Positions 25,001 to 32,734 of a stretch of 64,000 nt of DNA are shown here, piece after piece. The DNA comes from Chlamydiota bacterium (GTDB lineage: Bacteria; Chlamydiota; Chlamydiia; Chlamydiales; Rhabdochlamydiaceae). The first letter of the stretch is position 1; each line of letters starts with the position of its first letter. Made by a program: the position numbers and the translations under genes. Where the stretch lies: assembly GCA_026398435.1 (NCBI GenBank), contig JAPLSW010000050.1, positions 1-64,000 on the forward strand, in the 5' to 3' direction. The notes beneath the pieces are model-generated. The model made no database searches. It was not told the origin of the DNA and saw only the letters and a program-made list of their open reading frames with translations.

Positions 25001-27509
25001 AGGTTATTGCTTCCCTAGGATTATATTCAGAAATCATATGAAAGGCGTTATACTCGTAATAACGTCTTTTGAACCCCTCTTCAGATCCTTCAGATTCTCG
25101 TTTGTAATACTCAATATGATTGAGACGCCCCATGTAATCATATTCAAATACTTGAATCAGTCCATCTTTGCCGCGATACCGGTGCAGACTCCCCTCCACA
25201 TCATATTTAAAAAACTCTTTAGTCCCATTAGGGTGATGAATGGTTGTTGGCTTCCCTCGGACGTTATACGTCTTTAAGGTCTTCTTTCCTGTAGGGTCTG
25301 TAATAGAAATCGGATTATCGAAGAGGTCATAAGTATAGGTGTATACGGAGCGTATTGAAGAATCTGATTGAGGATACGTGATGCTAACGGCCCTTCCTAA
25401 ATCATCATTTTCGTAGAGTGTTTCATGTCCCAATCGATCTACTTCAGATAGTTTATGCCCCCCATTATCATAAGTAAAAAGAGTTTCAAAGGCTTTTCCT
25501 TCTGTATCTGTTTCTTCTATACGAACTAGGTTATTTGCTAAATCATAGGCATATTCAACCTGGGTGGCCAAATTGGAAGTTTTTCTTAAAACCAGATTCT
25601 GATTTGTATCATAAGAATAGTGGATCTCGTTACCCATTGGGTCAGTTTCAAAGACAAGAAGTCCACGCTGATATCCCTTCAAGAGGCTATATCTATGATC
25701 CCCTTTGGCATCATAAATGCTTTGAGTCGCAATATTGCCCTGAGAGTCAAATTGATTAATGGTTCGTTTTAGAAGAATCGTTTTTTTTTGAGCCACATCA
25801 TAATATTTTTCGTTGACAATCTCTGGAGCCCCCATATTGGGCAGGTCCTTTTTAGGTACAATGGATGTAATAATTCTTTCTTGAACACGATAAATGGTTT
25901 TAATATCATCGGAACCTCCATCATCAATGACTTCTCGAATCAAGACTGCATCTTCATTATACTCATAAAAATGCCGTTTTTTTATCGTTGAAAATTCATC
26001 ATCAACATCATTTGAGGGCTCTCCTGCTAAAATATATTTTTTGATAAGGAGATTAGTCCCTTTTCGATAGCAAAATTGAATAGCAGATCCCTTTTCATCT
26101 CCTTGGACAAATCCCTCGGTATCTTTATCTGAAAAGTAAGAATACTTTTTTACATGAACCTCTCCTTTAGGCTTCCCATTTTTATTTATCTCCAAAGGAC
26201 CCGAATTAACACCTGTAAAATTGCCACGCTCCCTTTCCTTAATGAGATTCCCACGGTTTACATCATCATAGATATAGGATTTGTAATAAAAGATAGACCC
26301 ATCTCCATCTTCAATGGAAGTAGAGAGCAAGTAAGATGCAGATTCTCCCTTACCCCAAGATTTTTGATGAACTCGATAAAGAAAACCGTCCAAATACTGT
26401 TCAATGCTTGTTAACTGACAATCTTCTTCAAAACAATAAACAGTCTTGCGATTCGTGGGATCAGAGACTTGTGTACAACCCTTTTCATAAGAAAATTCTG
26501 TAGTTGCTAGTTCTCCTGATCCTGTAGGTGTTGTAACAGATTTTACTTTTGAATCCGTGTAATAGTCTACTTCTACAAAGCGCCCCTCAGGCAGTATTTT
26601 CTTTTGCAGAAGAGCGCGTCCCTTAATTATCTGATATTCATAATGTAAATCAGGTCTATTGGATCGGATTACTTCAGTTAAAAGAGAGGGGCCAGTAGGA
26701 TCTTGCTCAAAGCAATAATCAACTGTTTGACCATCACTTGCTTCAATATGAATATCATGAGCATAATCCAACTTAATCCAAGCCAGAACCTTCTTCTCAG
26801 AGGCATTAGTTTCTTTAATAAGAGATACCTGCCCCTGTGGGGTGAACTCATAGAAAATTTTGTTGCCGCTCGGAAGAATCTCATGATGCAAAATATACAT
26901 CTCCAAAGAAGGATGCTTGACATAATATCGTTTTCCACCGTTGCAGAGAATCAACTCAAAGCTATCTGTTTGATGATGAAAGTAGAGTTTATTATTTTTT
27001 AGACTCGTCCAAGAATGAATTGAACCTCTAGCCGTGTTGGCAAGGCCTAGAGGCTTTTCTTCAACATTAATTGTAAATAGAGATGGTTTAGATCCTGTGC
27101 TACTCTGCCATCCTTCATAGGTTAAGATGCTTCCTTCTGGTAAACCCACAAAAACATGAAAGTACTCAGAGTTCCCTTTAGAAGAGGTGTAACTTTGGTT
27201 CGCCTCCTCTTTTTTAATAAAAAGGAAAGTGTGTGGATTAAAGCGCCAACCGCCAAATGAGGCTATTTGTAAATCATCCCGGCTACTATAAAATCTAGAT
27301 AAAATCAAAGGATCTGGAGCAGCTACTATGAGATCGGTTTCTTGCTCTGTGTAATCACCGTGTATCGTACTGACATTTTCTACCAAGCTGTCTCTGTCTC
27401 CTTCTCGGGATCCCAAGCACATGCTTTTAAAATCATTTTCAGTTGCAGTAACAGAGTAAGAGCACAAGACATGCAGGATCATGTAAAAAATTACTACGAT
27501 ACGTTTCAT
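22077..27509 (-). CDS. Rhs/YD-repeat protein with C-terminal DUF687-like hydrolase domain
   Basis: An 1810-residue secreted protein. A signal peptide (about residues 1-22) is followed by a DUF6531-like start (TIHGDYTEQETDLIVAAPDP), a long run of YD repeats (for example YDALGRT, YDLLDRV, YDNFGRL) that form the Rhs shell, and the core end YRYYDPQLGRWISPDPAG with NLYLFVHNNPISYVDYFG. The last 267 residues differ and match what I know of chlamydial DUF687: FINGINNTR, VHGIYNATHN, and ICHSGGAIHVFNAL. A Ser1705-Asp1753-His1789 lipase-like triad is plausible. The gene is in operon with the candidate immunity gene. Confidence 0.88.
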   Translation of the reverse strand: MKRIVVIFYMILHVLCSYSVTATENDFKSMCLGSREGDRDSLVENVSTIHGDYTEQETDLIVAAPDPLILSRFYSSRDDLQIASFGGWRFNPHTFLFIKKEEANQSYTSSKGNSEYFHVFVGLPEGSILTYEGWQSSTGSKPSLFTINVEEKPLGLANTARGSIHSWTSLKNNKLYFHHQTDSFELILCNGGKRYYVKHPSLEMYILHHEILPSGNKIFYEFTPQGQVSLIKETNASEKKVLAWIKLDYAHDIHIEASDGQTVDYCFEQDPTGPSLLTEVIRSNRPDLHYEYQIIKGRALLQKKILPEGRFVEVDYYTDSKVKSVTTPTGSGELATTEFSYEKGCTQVSDPTNRKTVYCFEEDCQLTSIEQYLDGFLYRVHQKSWGKGESASYLLSTSIEDGDGSIFYYKSYIYDDVNRGNLIKERERGNFTGVNSGPLEINKNGKPKGEVHVKKYSYFSDKDTEGFVQGDEKGSAIQFCYRKGTNLLIKKYILAGEPSNDVDDEFSTIKKRHFYEYNEDAVLIREVIDDGGSDDIKTIYRVQERIITSIVPKKDLPNMGAPEIVNEKYYDVAQKKTILLKRTINQFDSQGNIATQSIYDAKGDHRYSLLKGYQRGLLVFETDPMGNEIHYSYDTNQNLVLRKTSNLATQVEYAYDLANNLVRIEETDTEGKAFETLFTYDNGGHKLSEVDRLGHETLYENDDLGRAVSITYPQSDSSIRSVYTYTYDLFDNPISITDPTGKKTLKTYNVRGKPTTIHHPNGTKEFFKYDVEGSLHRYRGKDGLIQVFEYDYMGRLNHIEYYKRESEGSEEGFKRRYYEYNAFHMISEYNPREAITSYTYDGAGRLVTSIKGNQKVEFIYDALGRTWGIKKWKSSTNFTLEIKEYDLLDRVIEERVENREGSILSKTLFVYNRSGQLQQVKGFPQNQESILTQYEYDNFGRLSKTMKGSIQDKKILYDDAYVNLQGQKVQRRIVIDPALNETEEIYDVAGHVIKTLKRTQTGELLSEIESSYDVLENKISDMATVISKGRPLRHYKTEVVLEEETQSKSIIHGKDTLEQNEISYKYNAYGDLIAKYTLGSKNPITYQYSPRGNLRFISYKQGGKEISHQISYDLNKNVTEVKLASSEILKYSYDVNDLLLMEIIKDQWGFYQVSRTYDGEGKIKTLKLPDESVIAYTYDGPFVRSCRRLSKEGKEMYSSKVTARDQMGNCLEEILVGVAGKRNQFWDELGRRVEITTDFFQDKVSKGGYDLLDNMTQTETSAVDDIRYSTKYGYNALSQLISERGSLDHSYSYDSLGNPLEKDGAPYKINDLNQLIETEDAIYSFDPNGNLALKTLSGKTWIYQWNPLNQLISVEDPEQNKVLFTYDLSGRRLSKCVDRKGKKKQVFRYFYLGETELGCVNEKGVIVELKVPSDPHHPQSSASCAIEIKKELYIPLYNLQGNITCLVEPVKRSIVETYRYSAFGEEEIINKKEGIVTESSVANPWRYQGKRIDQETGLIHFGYRYYDPQLGRWISPDPAGDLDGPNLYLFVHNNPISYVDYFGLAAQGNENQSKDFLGYFYGEYEPACYCEAHRTCKRGGDIQNILSSFSPLFAVEGVRSSLQVQSSAYEMGSVDLRSGGIGFINGINNTRQESEGHCARISKYAHGAKVHGIYNATHNPVLDVLDCIAGHFGVSSPPVRLLKEQWNQFIATHGPNENFLQICHSGGAIHVFNALASSPKSIRDRIDVIAVSPGAIVPRKLCHQVYNFASKRDFVPHLDVVGKLRYGDQLFMLNPSPGTPSPDHGFDSHTFQGKIVEVIETYLKDYEGYK

Positions 27510-27512
27510 GCC

Positions 27513-27539
27513 GCCTCTCTTAAAAAAATCAAGAGAGGC
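27513..27539 (-). promoter_or_regulatory. Hairpin covering the rhs ribosome-binding site
   Basis: A perfect 9-bp inverted repeat (GCCTCTCTT with AAGAGAGGC, 9-nt loop) ends four bases before the rhs ATG. On the mRNA the 3' arm AAGAGAGGC carries the only Shine-Dalgarno-like sequence, so folding would block translation. It could also be a DNA operator. Confidence 0.55.
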
Positions 27540-27868
27540 TATTAAAGACTACTCTTACGAAAAACTGCAAATGCTTTCTCTGCTAAGTTTTTTTCGTAAA
27601 ATGATTTTATCCTTACGAAGTACGAAGGGGGATCTTCCTGCTTTCACCTCAACTCCTTAAAAGAGTGTTAGTCCCTCTTAGAAACTTTAAAAAATAAGAA
27701 AAGTCGATTATTTGATCGAAATATTCGCTATTTATACCCTCCTTCTTATCCCGTTTACATGCATTAAAATAGGGCAAACAGAAAAGCCTGTAAGACAGGA
27801 TATTCGTGAAATTTTTTCTTCTCCTTCTTCAATAACTTTAGTTGGAAACGATGTAGAGTGAAATTTTA
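27540..27868. other. rhs upstream spacer
   Basis: About 330 AT-rich bases that should hold the rhs promoter on the minus strand. I see no long repeat, RNA gene or convincing ORF in it. Confidence 0.4.
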
Positions 27869-28009
27869 TCACATAAACATAAAGGGTGGATTTTCCCTCG
27901 AAAGATCTGTCATTTCAAGTCTGAGAAGGTCTTCTAAAGCGCCATAACTCTTCAACACACGCAGGTCAAAGGGTTCAACAGCATCATCAATTACAACGGG
28001 GTAGATCAT
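27869..28009 (-). CDS. Small acidic ORF after the DUF234 ATPase gene
   Basis: A 46-residue frame (MIYPVVIDDAVEPFDLRVLK..., ending PPFMFM) 29 bases after the stop of the ATPase gene and in the same direction. A GGGGA lies six bases before the ATG. The amino-acid pattern looks protein-like, but I recognise no family; it may be a small accessory gene or the end of a deleted one. Confidence 0.35.
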   Translation of the reverse strand: MIYPVVIDDAVEPFDLRVLKSYGALEDLLRLEMTDLSRENPPFMFM

Positions 28010-28038
28010 ATAACATCCCCAATATTAATATTTTAAAG

Positions 28039-29469
28039 TCAAACATAAAAGAACTGAGAGAAATCAATAATATCATTAAAGACATCACCTTCTTTGATTG
28101 CCTGGCTTACTCCATTAACATGGATAAGAACGGGCCTAACAGACACTCCTTTTGGGGCAGACAAGCTTTCGATCTTCTTTTCCATTTCTTCAATAACAGA
28201 GCTTTTGACCTCAGAGGAGCTAAATTTGATCTCGCATACATAAAGGGTGTTGTGCTTGGTTTGGATTAGCAGGTCTATTTGGCATCCTTTCATTCGCTTT
28301 GTTTTTCTCTGAAAAAATGGCCCTGCGTTTGAAATATCAGAAATGTCGATCCGAAGAATTTCACATAGCTTTTTAAGGTTATTCATAACAAGATTTTCAA
28401 ATTGTAGACCCATAACGGATTCCCATCCAGGAAGGCTGATGAAAGACTTTGAATCAAATAAGTTTTTAGAAATTCTATCCTTGTTTGGTTCAATGTACCT
28501 CAAATAGAACCTGAGATAGTTATCCTTTAGCCTGAACTTTTTCAATCTAGATTCCTCTTTTGTCGATAGATTCCATGTGCAGTCTTCCTGGATAAATCCT
28601 GAGAGAGCGAGATTGTCTAAGCATCTTGATAGATATCCACTCTTTTCAATCCCCAAGCTTTCGCTTATCTCGTCGAGAGATAGCGATGAGTGATCAAGAG
28701 CCTTGACGATATTTCCATATGTTGCTGCTTTTTTAGAGAACAAATCTGAGAAAATTTGATCGAACTCGCGGAATAAAATCCCATTAGACTGGAAACAAAG
28801 TCTTTGAATGTTATCCTCTGATGAGTGTGAAGGAATTATCTCTTCCAGATATTTTGGAATTCCACCCATCACAGACAGCACTTTGAACTTCTCGTAAGCG
28901 CTTACCTTATTTCTTTTAGCACCCCAAAACTCACTACTTTCATTTATGGACAGCTCTTTCAAAACCAAGTCTAAAGAGATTCGCCCAACAAATCCTGTGG
29001 TTTGCAAGATGTTTTCTTCTATCCAGCTAGATACGGACCCACAGATGATCATGATCAGATTTGGATTCTCAGAAAAATGTAGGTCCCAGGCTGTTTTGAG
29101 CTTTCCAAGAAAATCAGGGTCTTCTGACCCCATCCACGAAATTTCATCTAAAACAATGACGATCTTTTTGTTTTTGGACAAGTTCCCAAGAAAAGAGAAG
29201 TGTTCAACCCAATCGGAAGCCTGCATCTTTGGCATCCCGAAGATCTTGGACATCTGGGCAGAAAAATCATCTAATTGTCTTTGCTTATTGATCCCTGGAA
29301 CTGGGGGAAGACCAGAGAAAATCCAACTGGTTTTATCTGAAACAAACTCTTTAATCAAACGGCTTTTCCCAACTCGCCTTCTGCCTCTGATCACGACTAA
29401 GCTAGCCGACTTTTTTTTCAGTAAAAGCTCTAGGGATTCGATCTCTTTTTTGCGTCCAATGAATTTCAT
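28039..29469 (-). CDS. Archaeal-type ATPase with C-terminal DUF234 nuclease-like domain
   Basis: A 476-residue STAND/AAA-like P-loop ATPase: Walker A GRRRVGKS at 29-36, Walker B IVIVLDEIS at about 103-111, a winged-helix region around 260-320, and a C-terminal DUF234 domain with a PD-(D/E)xK-like arrangement (QIDLLI ... YVCEIKF). Such genes are widespread single-gene accessory modules, often mobile or defence-linked, with no proven function. It is preceded by tandem palindromic repeats (29470-29600) and stands apart from housekeeping genes. Confidence 0.85.
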   Translation of the reverse strand: MKFIGRKKEIESLELLLKKKSASLVVIRGRRRVGKSRLIKEFVSDKTSWIFSGLPPVPGINKQRQLDDFSAQMSKIFGMPKMQASDWVEHFSFLGNLSKNKKIVIVLDEISWMGSEDPDFLGKLKTAWDLHFSENPNLIMIICGSVSSWIEENILQTTGFVGRISLDLVLKELSINESSEFWGAKRNKVSAYEKFKVLSVMGGIPKYLEEIIPSHSSEDNIQRLCFQSNGILFREFDQIFSDLFSKKAATYGNIVKALDHSSLSLDEISESLGIEKSGYLSRCLDNLALSGFIQEDCTWNLSTKEESRLKKFRLKDNYLRFYLRYIEPNKDRISKNLFDSKSFISLPGWESVMGLQFENLVMNNLKKLCEILRIDISDISNAGPFFQRKTKRMKGCQIDLLIQTKHNTLYVCEIKFSSSEVKSSVIEEMEKKIESLSAPKGVSVRPVLIHVNGVSQAIKEGDVFNDIIDFSQFFYV

Positions 29470-29497
29470 GCCAGTCTCATGTACTAAGATTTCAGCC

Positions 29498-29596
29498 TGT
29501 TCCTACTACATGTAAACGACAAATGTCAATCATATGTAGTAAGATTTAAGCTCAATCCTACTACATATAAACGACAAATGTCAATCATATGATGTG
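29498..29596. repeat. Tandem palindromic repeats upstream of the DUF234 ATPase
   Basis: Two copies of a unit of about 45 bases, each with outer arms like CTACTACAT / ATGTAGTAAG and the shared inner block ACGACAAATGTCAATCATAT, roughly 60 bases apart. A further half-site (CATGTACTAAG type) lies at about 29478-29489, about 10 bases from the ATG at 29469. The arrangement suggests cooperative operators for this gene. Confidence 0.7.
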
Positions 29597-29784
29597 CTAA
29601 GCAGTGCTTTCCACAGGGACATTCAAATTTGATTGATAAAAACAAGAACGTTCGCTCTTAGAAAAATCGAAAATTATTCGCTTAGAATAGTCATTACCTC
29701 CTCGAATGTGAGATAAAAACATATGCAAATCGGTAATTCTCAATTGGTTACAACGCAGAGATTCGCTGCTACAAACTACCTGAT

Positions 29785-29824
29785 CCGTAGCATAAGATCG
29801 ACAATTGTCGATCTTATGCTACGG
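29785..29824. repeat. Perfect 40-bp palindrome (repeat unit copy 1)
   Basis: Every base from 29785 to 29804 pairs with 29805 to 29824. The 28-bp core (29791-29818, CATAAGATCGAC / GTCGATCTTATG) recurs with four changes at 30884-30911. Both copies lie just beyond the 3' end of a minus-strand gene and are followed by the same TTAATTATTAATA stretch. Confidence 0.9.
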
Positions 29825-29899
29825 GGACAACACAAAGAATCGTTAATTATTAATAGATTACAACACTAAAACCCAGACAATCTACACCTGAGCAACAAC

Positions 29900-30754
29900 T
29901 TAATTCAAAGGGATATAGAGCTTTGTAATCAGCTTTTCCGGGTCTGTTTTCACGTATTCCATATTAAAATACTCACAGAATACGGATCTTGTTTCATCGA
30001 AATTCTCCCGGCTCTCTGGCAGCCATTTTAAGAAAATCCTATTGAAAGCATCTTCCAACCCTTCATAAGGCCCGTTATGCGTAAAGATGGCATACTTCCC
30101 TCCTTTCAACACTTGAGATCCTACCTCTCCTTTTCCGGTGACGCCTATCGGGGCGAGAATAGCCGCATCACAACGGAGTTTGTCCTCACTTGTCACCTGA
30201 GGATCGTCATGAGAAATGCCAAAATATCTAAGTTTCAAGCGGTCTAATCGATTTACATTGATAAAGCCATTCATAGCCTGCCAAGCCGACGAAAAAGATT
30301 GGGTATAATTTCCACATCTTCTAATGAAAAGAAGAGGCATATCTGGAAGGGATTTTTCAATTATCTCTGGTTTAATCATGAGTAACTCCTTAATTTTCTG
30401 GGTCATTATGTCTAACGCAGCATACAGAGATCGATAGCTCTTGGGAGACGACCCTATAAACTGCTTAAAAGCTTTTGTGAAAGCCGAAGGAGTCTCAAAA
30501 CTTGCATCCAATGCAATTTCGGTAACTGACCGCTCAGTATACCTTAACTTAGCCGCTGCAGCTTGCATTCTCAGTCTTTTGACGTAGTCATGCACTGTCT
30601 CTCCAGCAATTGCTTGGAAAATACGATGAAAGTGGAATGGGGAGTAGCAAGCAACTTTTGCTAGCTTCTCCAGAGTCAGTTCTTCGTCGAGATTTTCCTC
30701 GATGTAGATCATGACCTTCAAAACTCTTCTTGCATATTCTTCTGCTTGGTCCAT
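29900..30754 (-). CDS. AraC family regulator with GyrI-like effector domain
   Basis: A 284-residue protein. Residues about 10-110 form an AraC/XylS double helix-turn-helix (TLEKLAKVACYSPFHFHRIFQ, then SVTEIALDASFETPSAFTKAFKQFIGSSPKSYR). Residues about 125-284 form a GyrI-like/AraC effector-binding domain. Relatives of this layout (Rob/SoxS-like, BmrR-type ligand pocket) activate efflux genes in response to drugs. The gene is isolated and bracketed by two direct copies of a palindromic repeat unit, which suggests it moved as a cassette. Confidence 0.88.
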   Translation of the reverse strand: MDQAEEYARRVLKVMIYIEENLDEELTLEKLAKVACYSPFHFHRIFQAIAGETVHDYVKRLRMQAAAAKLRYTERSVTEIALDASFETPSAFTKAFKQFIGSSPKSYRSLYAALDIMTQKIKELLMIKPEIIEKSLPDMPLLFIRRCGNYTQSFSSAWQAMNGFINVNRLDRLKLRYFGISHDDPQVTSEDKLRCDAAILAPIGVTGKGEVGSQVLKGGKYAIFTHNGPYEGLEDAFNRIFLKWLPESRENFDETRSVFCEYFNMEYVKTDPEKLITKLYIPLN

Positions 30755-30883
30755 CCGGGACTCCTTAGCTTTTACCTATAAACATACTCCATCATCAAAA
30801 AAGGAAACTTTTCCATTTTTGCTATTTTTAAAGATTACCTATTCCCCTGTCTAGCTTTAGCGACCCACGACCTTGATCCACAT

Positions 30884-30911
30884 CATAAGACCAACAAACG
30901 TCGATCTTATG
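30884..30911. repeat. Palindromic repeat unit copy 2
   Basis: The core CATAAGA...TCTTATG matches copy 1 in 24 of 28 bases, and its outer arms CATCATAAGA / TCTTATGATG pair perfectly. The AT-rich stretch that follows (GAATCATTAATTATTAATAAGTTACAGC) is also shared. It lies between the AraC gene and the stop of the kinase-like gene. Confidence 0.75.
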
Positions 30912-30976
30912 ATGCGTCGATAAAAAGAGAGAATCATTAATTATTAATAAGTTACAGCAGTGAAAATCTAGATTAC

Positions 30977-31900
30977 TTAGAGCCGAGCAACATCTTCATT
31001 GGAGAGAATCCGTTGCACTTCTTCCTGAAATTCAGGACAAAGCTCGGGGTAGGTCGCCTGGAGCCAGATCTCCATTTTTTTGCTAACACGAAGAACTTCA
31101 CGAAGGTAATTGATCGGATCTTTGATACTCTCATCTTTGATGATACGACCAATATCTACTTCAACGGCTTTTCCATCGATGAAGCCGTAGTTATTACTAA
31201 CTCCTCCGTCCTTATCGACGTACCCTTTTTGGCACCGGTCTTTGATTAGGCGAAGAACTGAACTTAAAGCCTCTAAAGCGCGAGGGGCCTGGCCCTGATC
31301 GATGAGATCTGAGACGTAAGGAACTATCATCTGCGCTTTTTTCTGAAGAACAAAAGGAACCTTGTTAAGAGAAACTAGGTGCTCTTTGCCTACTTTATCG
31401 ATAAAAGTTACTTTATCATGTAAATAATGAGTTTTATTAAGGTGGACAAAAAGGAGCCCCGTTTCTTCTTTAAAATCTTCATAGGCCGATTTAAAACTCT
31501 CAAAGGTCTCCTGCCTTAACCTCTCTCTTCTTTGGATTTTTTCAAAGCGAAGTTTTTCAAGCCACGGAAGGGGTAGATAATTCAGCCAATATTTAGGAGT
31601 CAGCCTTCTCATTTTAAAGAATTTAATTACATATTTTTGATCTTCAGAGATGAAAATATAACAGTGAGCACCAGAATCAAAGTAATAAAAATTTTGATGT
31701 AGGACATCTTCGATCTTAGTAAATTCTGCAGAGGTGGGAGGCTTTTGGATTAACGCGTCGCGAAAAACAAAATTCGAGCTAATTTTAGCAGTAGAAAATC
31801 CGGACGGCTTATGACAAAATTGAAGTCCAATAATAAAAAGCATAACAGGCCAGAGTACCAGCAGAGAAAGCTTAAAATATTGTTTGTGTCTTTTCTTCAT
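30977..31900 (-). CDS. Membrane-anchored protein-kinase-like protein
   Basis: A 307-residue protein with a basic start and one membrane segment (about residues 11-28), followed by a domain with kinase-like landmarks: YYFDSGAHCYIF then VIKFF with Lys93 (beta3 Lys), D231GGVSN236 (DxxxxN catalytic loop) and VD249IG (DFG-like). The arrangement resembles the protein kinase/LPS-kinase fold, though the family is not recognised. If the anchor is a normal type II segment, the domain would face the periplasm, which lacks ATP; so it could be a pseudokinase or be oriented inward. The gene is single with no clear Shine-Dalgarno. Confidence 0.55.
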   Translation of the reverse strand: MKKRHKQYFKLSLLVLWPVMLFIIGLQFCHKPSGFSTAKISSNFVFRDALIQKPPTSAEFTKIEDVLHQNFYYFDSGAHCYIFISEDQKYVIKFFKMRRLTPKYWLNYLPLPWLEKLRFEKIQRRERLRQETFESFKSAYEDFKEETGLLFVHLNKTHYLHDKVTFIDKVGKEHLVSLNKVPFVLQKKAQMIVPYVSDLIDQGQAPRALEALSSVLRLIKDRCQKGYVDKDGGVSNNYGFIDGKAVEVDIGRIIKDESIKDPINYLREVLRVSKKMEIWLQATYPELCPEFQEEVQRILSNEDVARL

Positions 31901-31987
31901 ATTATGTGTTTTTCCGCAGAGGAAATCATTGCCTCAGAAACTAAATTGTGCAATCATCATCATTTTAAAATTTTTAGCAATCAAGAA

Positions 31988-32734
31988 ATGATATCACGAA
32001 CAATTACCAGCCTGCAACATCCGTTTGTTAAATATTGTGTGAAGCTCCGCACGGACAAATCCTTTCGTCAAAAAGAAAGGAAAGTCGTGATCTGCGGCAG
32101 CAAGCTCATCACAGAGCTATCCACCTACACGCCCTTAAAAGTTTTATTCGAAACGGATGCTCATATTAATGCAGCTAAAGCGGATGAGACCTATATCGTT
32201 TCTGAAGAGATCATTAAAAAAATCTCAGGAATGCAGGCTCCCGAACCTGTCCTAGGGGTTATTGATATGCCGGAGGAGGGGGATCTTTCTGCATGCAATT
32301 ACCTACTTATTTTAGATGGTATTGCAGATCCTGGCAATCTTGGCACCCTCCTGCGAAGCGCTCTTGCTCTTGGTTGGGATGGGGTATTTCTGCTACACAA
32401 CACGTGTGATCCCTTTAATGACAAAGCACTAAGAGCTGCTAAGGGAGCAACTTTTCGACTCCCCCTGCAATCGGGCAGCTGGGATGACCTCCAAATGGTC
32501 CTCAAGAAAAAGAAATTTCAAGTTTTATCTGCAGACCTTAAAGGGACCCCTTATAACAAAATTCCGTGCAGCGCTCCACTAGCCTTAGTTCTTGGGAGCG
32601 AGTCTCATGGGACCTCCGCCCAAGTGAAACAATCATTTACACCTATCTCTGTTCCAATGCCCGGCCCCATGGAATCTTTAAATGTAGCAATGGCGGGAGC
32701 CATACTTCTTGCCCACCTAAGAGGATCTAATTGA
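31988..32734 (+). CDS. SpoU/TrmH family RNA 2'-O-ribose methyltransferase
   Basis: A 248-residue SPOUT methyltransferase. The SAM-binding knot motifs are present: LILDGIADPGNLGTLLRSA (motif 1), LALVLGSESHG (motif 2) and PMPGPMESLNVAMAGAILL (motif 3). An N-terminal substrate-binding domain starts ISSLQHP-like (RTITSLQHPFVKY). It methylates ribose in rRNA or tRNA. I chose ATG 31988, since the longer frame from 31811 would overlap the divergent kinase-like gene and has no homology-like content. Its stop overlaps the TTG start of rsgA. Confidence 0.85.
   Translation: MISRTITSLQHPFVKYCVKLRTDKSFRQKERKVVICGSKLITELSTYTPLKVLFETDAHINAAKADETYIVSEEIIKKISGMQAPEPVLGVIDMPEEGDLSACNYLLILDGIADPGNLGTLLRSALALGWDGVFLLHNTCDPFNDKALRAAKGATFRLPLQSGSWDDLQMVLKKKKFQVLSADLKGTPYNKIPCSAPLALVLGSESHGTSAQVKQSFTPISVPMPGPMESLNVAMAGAILLAHLRGSN

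Larger units (their letters stand above)
29470..29899. other. Repeat-rich spacer (430 bases)
   Basis: The spacer contains the ATPase operators (to about 29600), an AT-rich stretch with short inverted motifs (TTCGCTCTTAG / CGCTTAGAAT), a degenerate copy of the TAATTATTAATAGATTACAAC motif near 29735-29760, and the 40-bp palindrome plus direct-repeat unit that runs to the end of the AraC gene. No gene is seen. Confidence 0.6.

Noticed and set aside
29470-29600. CRISPR array
   Set aside because: There are only two repeat units with an internal palindrome, no regular spacers and no cas genes; better explained as operators.
31811-31987. N-terminal extension of the SpoU methyltransferase
   Set aside because: It would overlap the divergent kinase-like gene and adds 59 residues with no family similarity; ATG 31988 gives the normal length.
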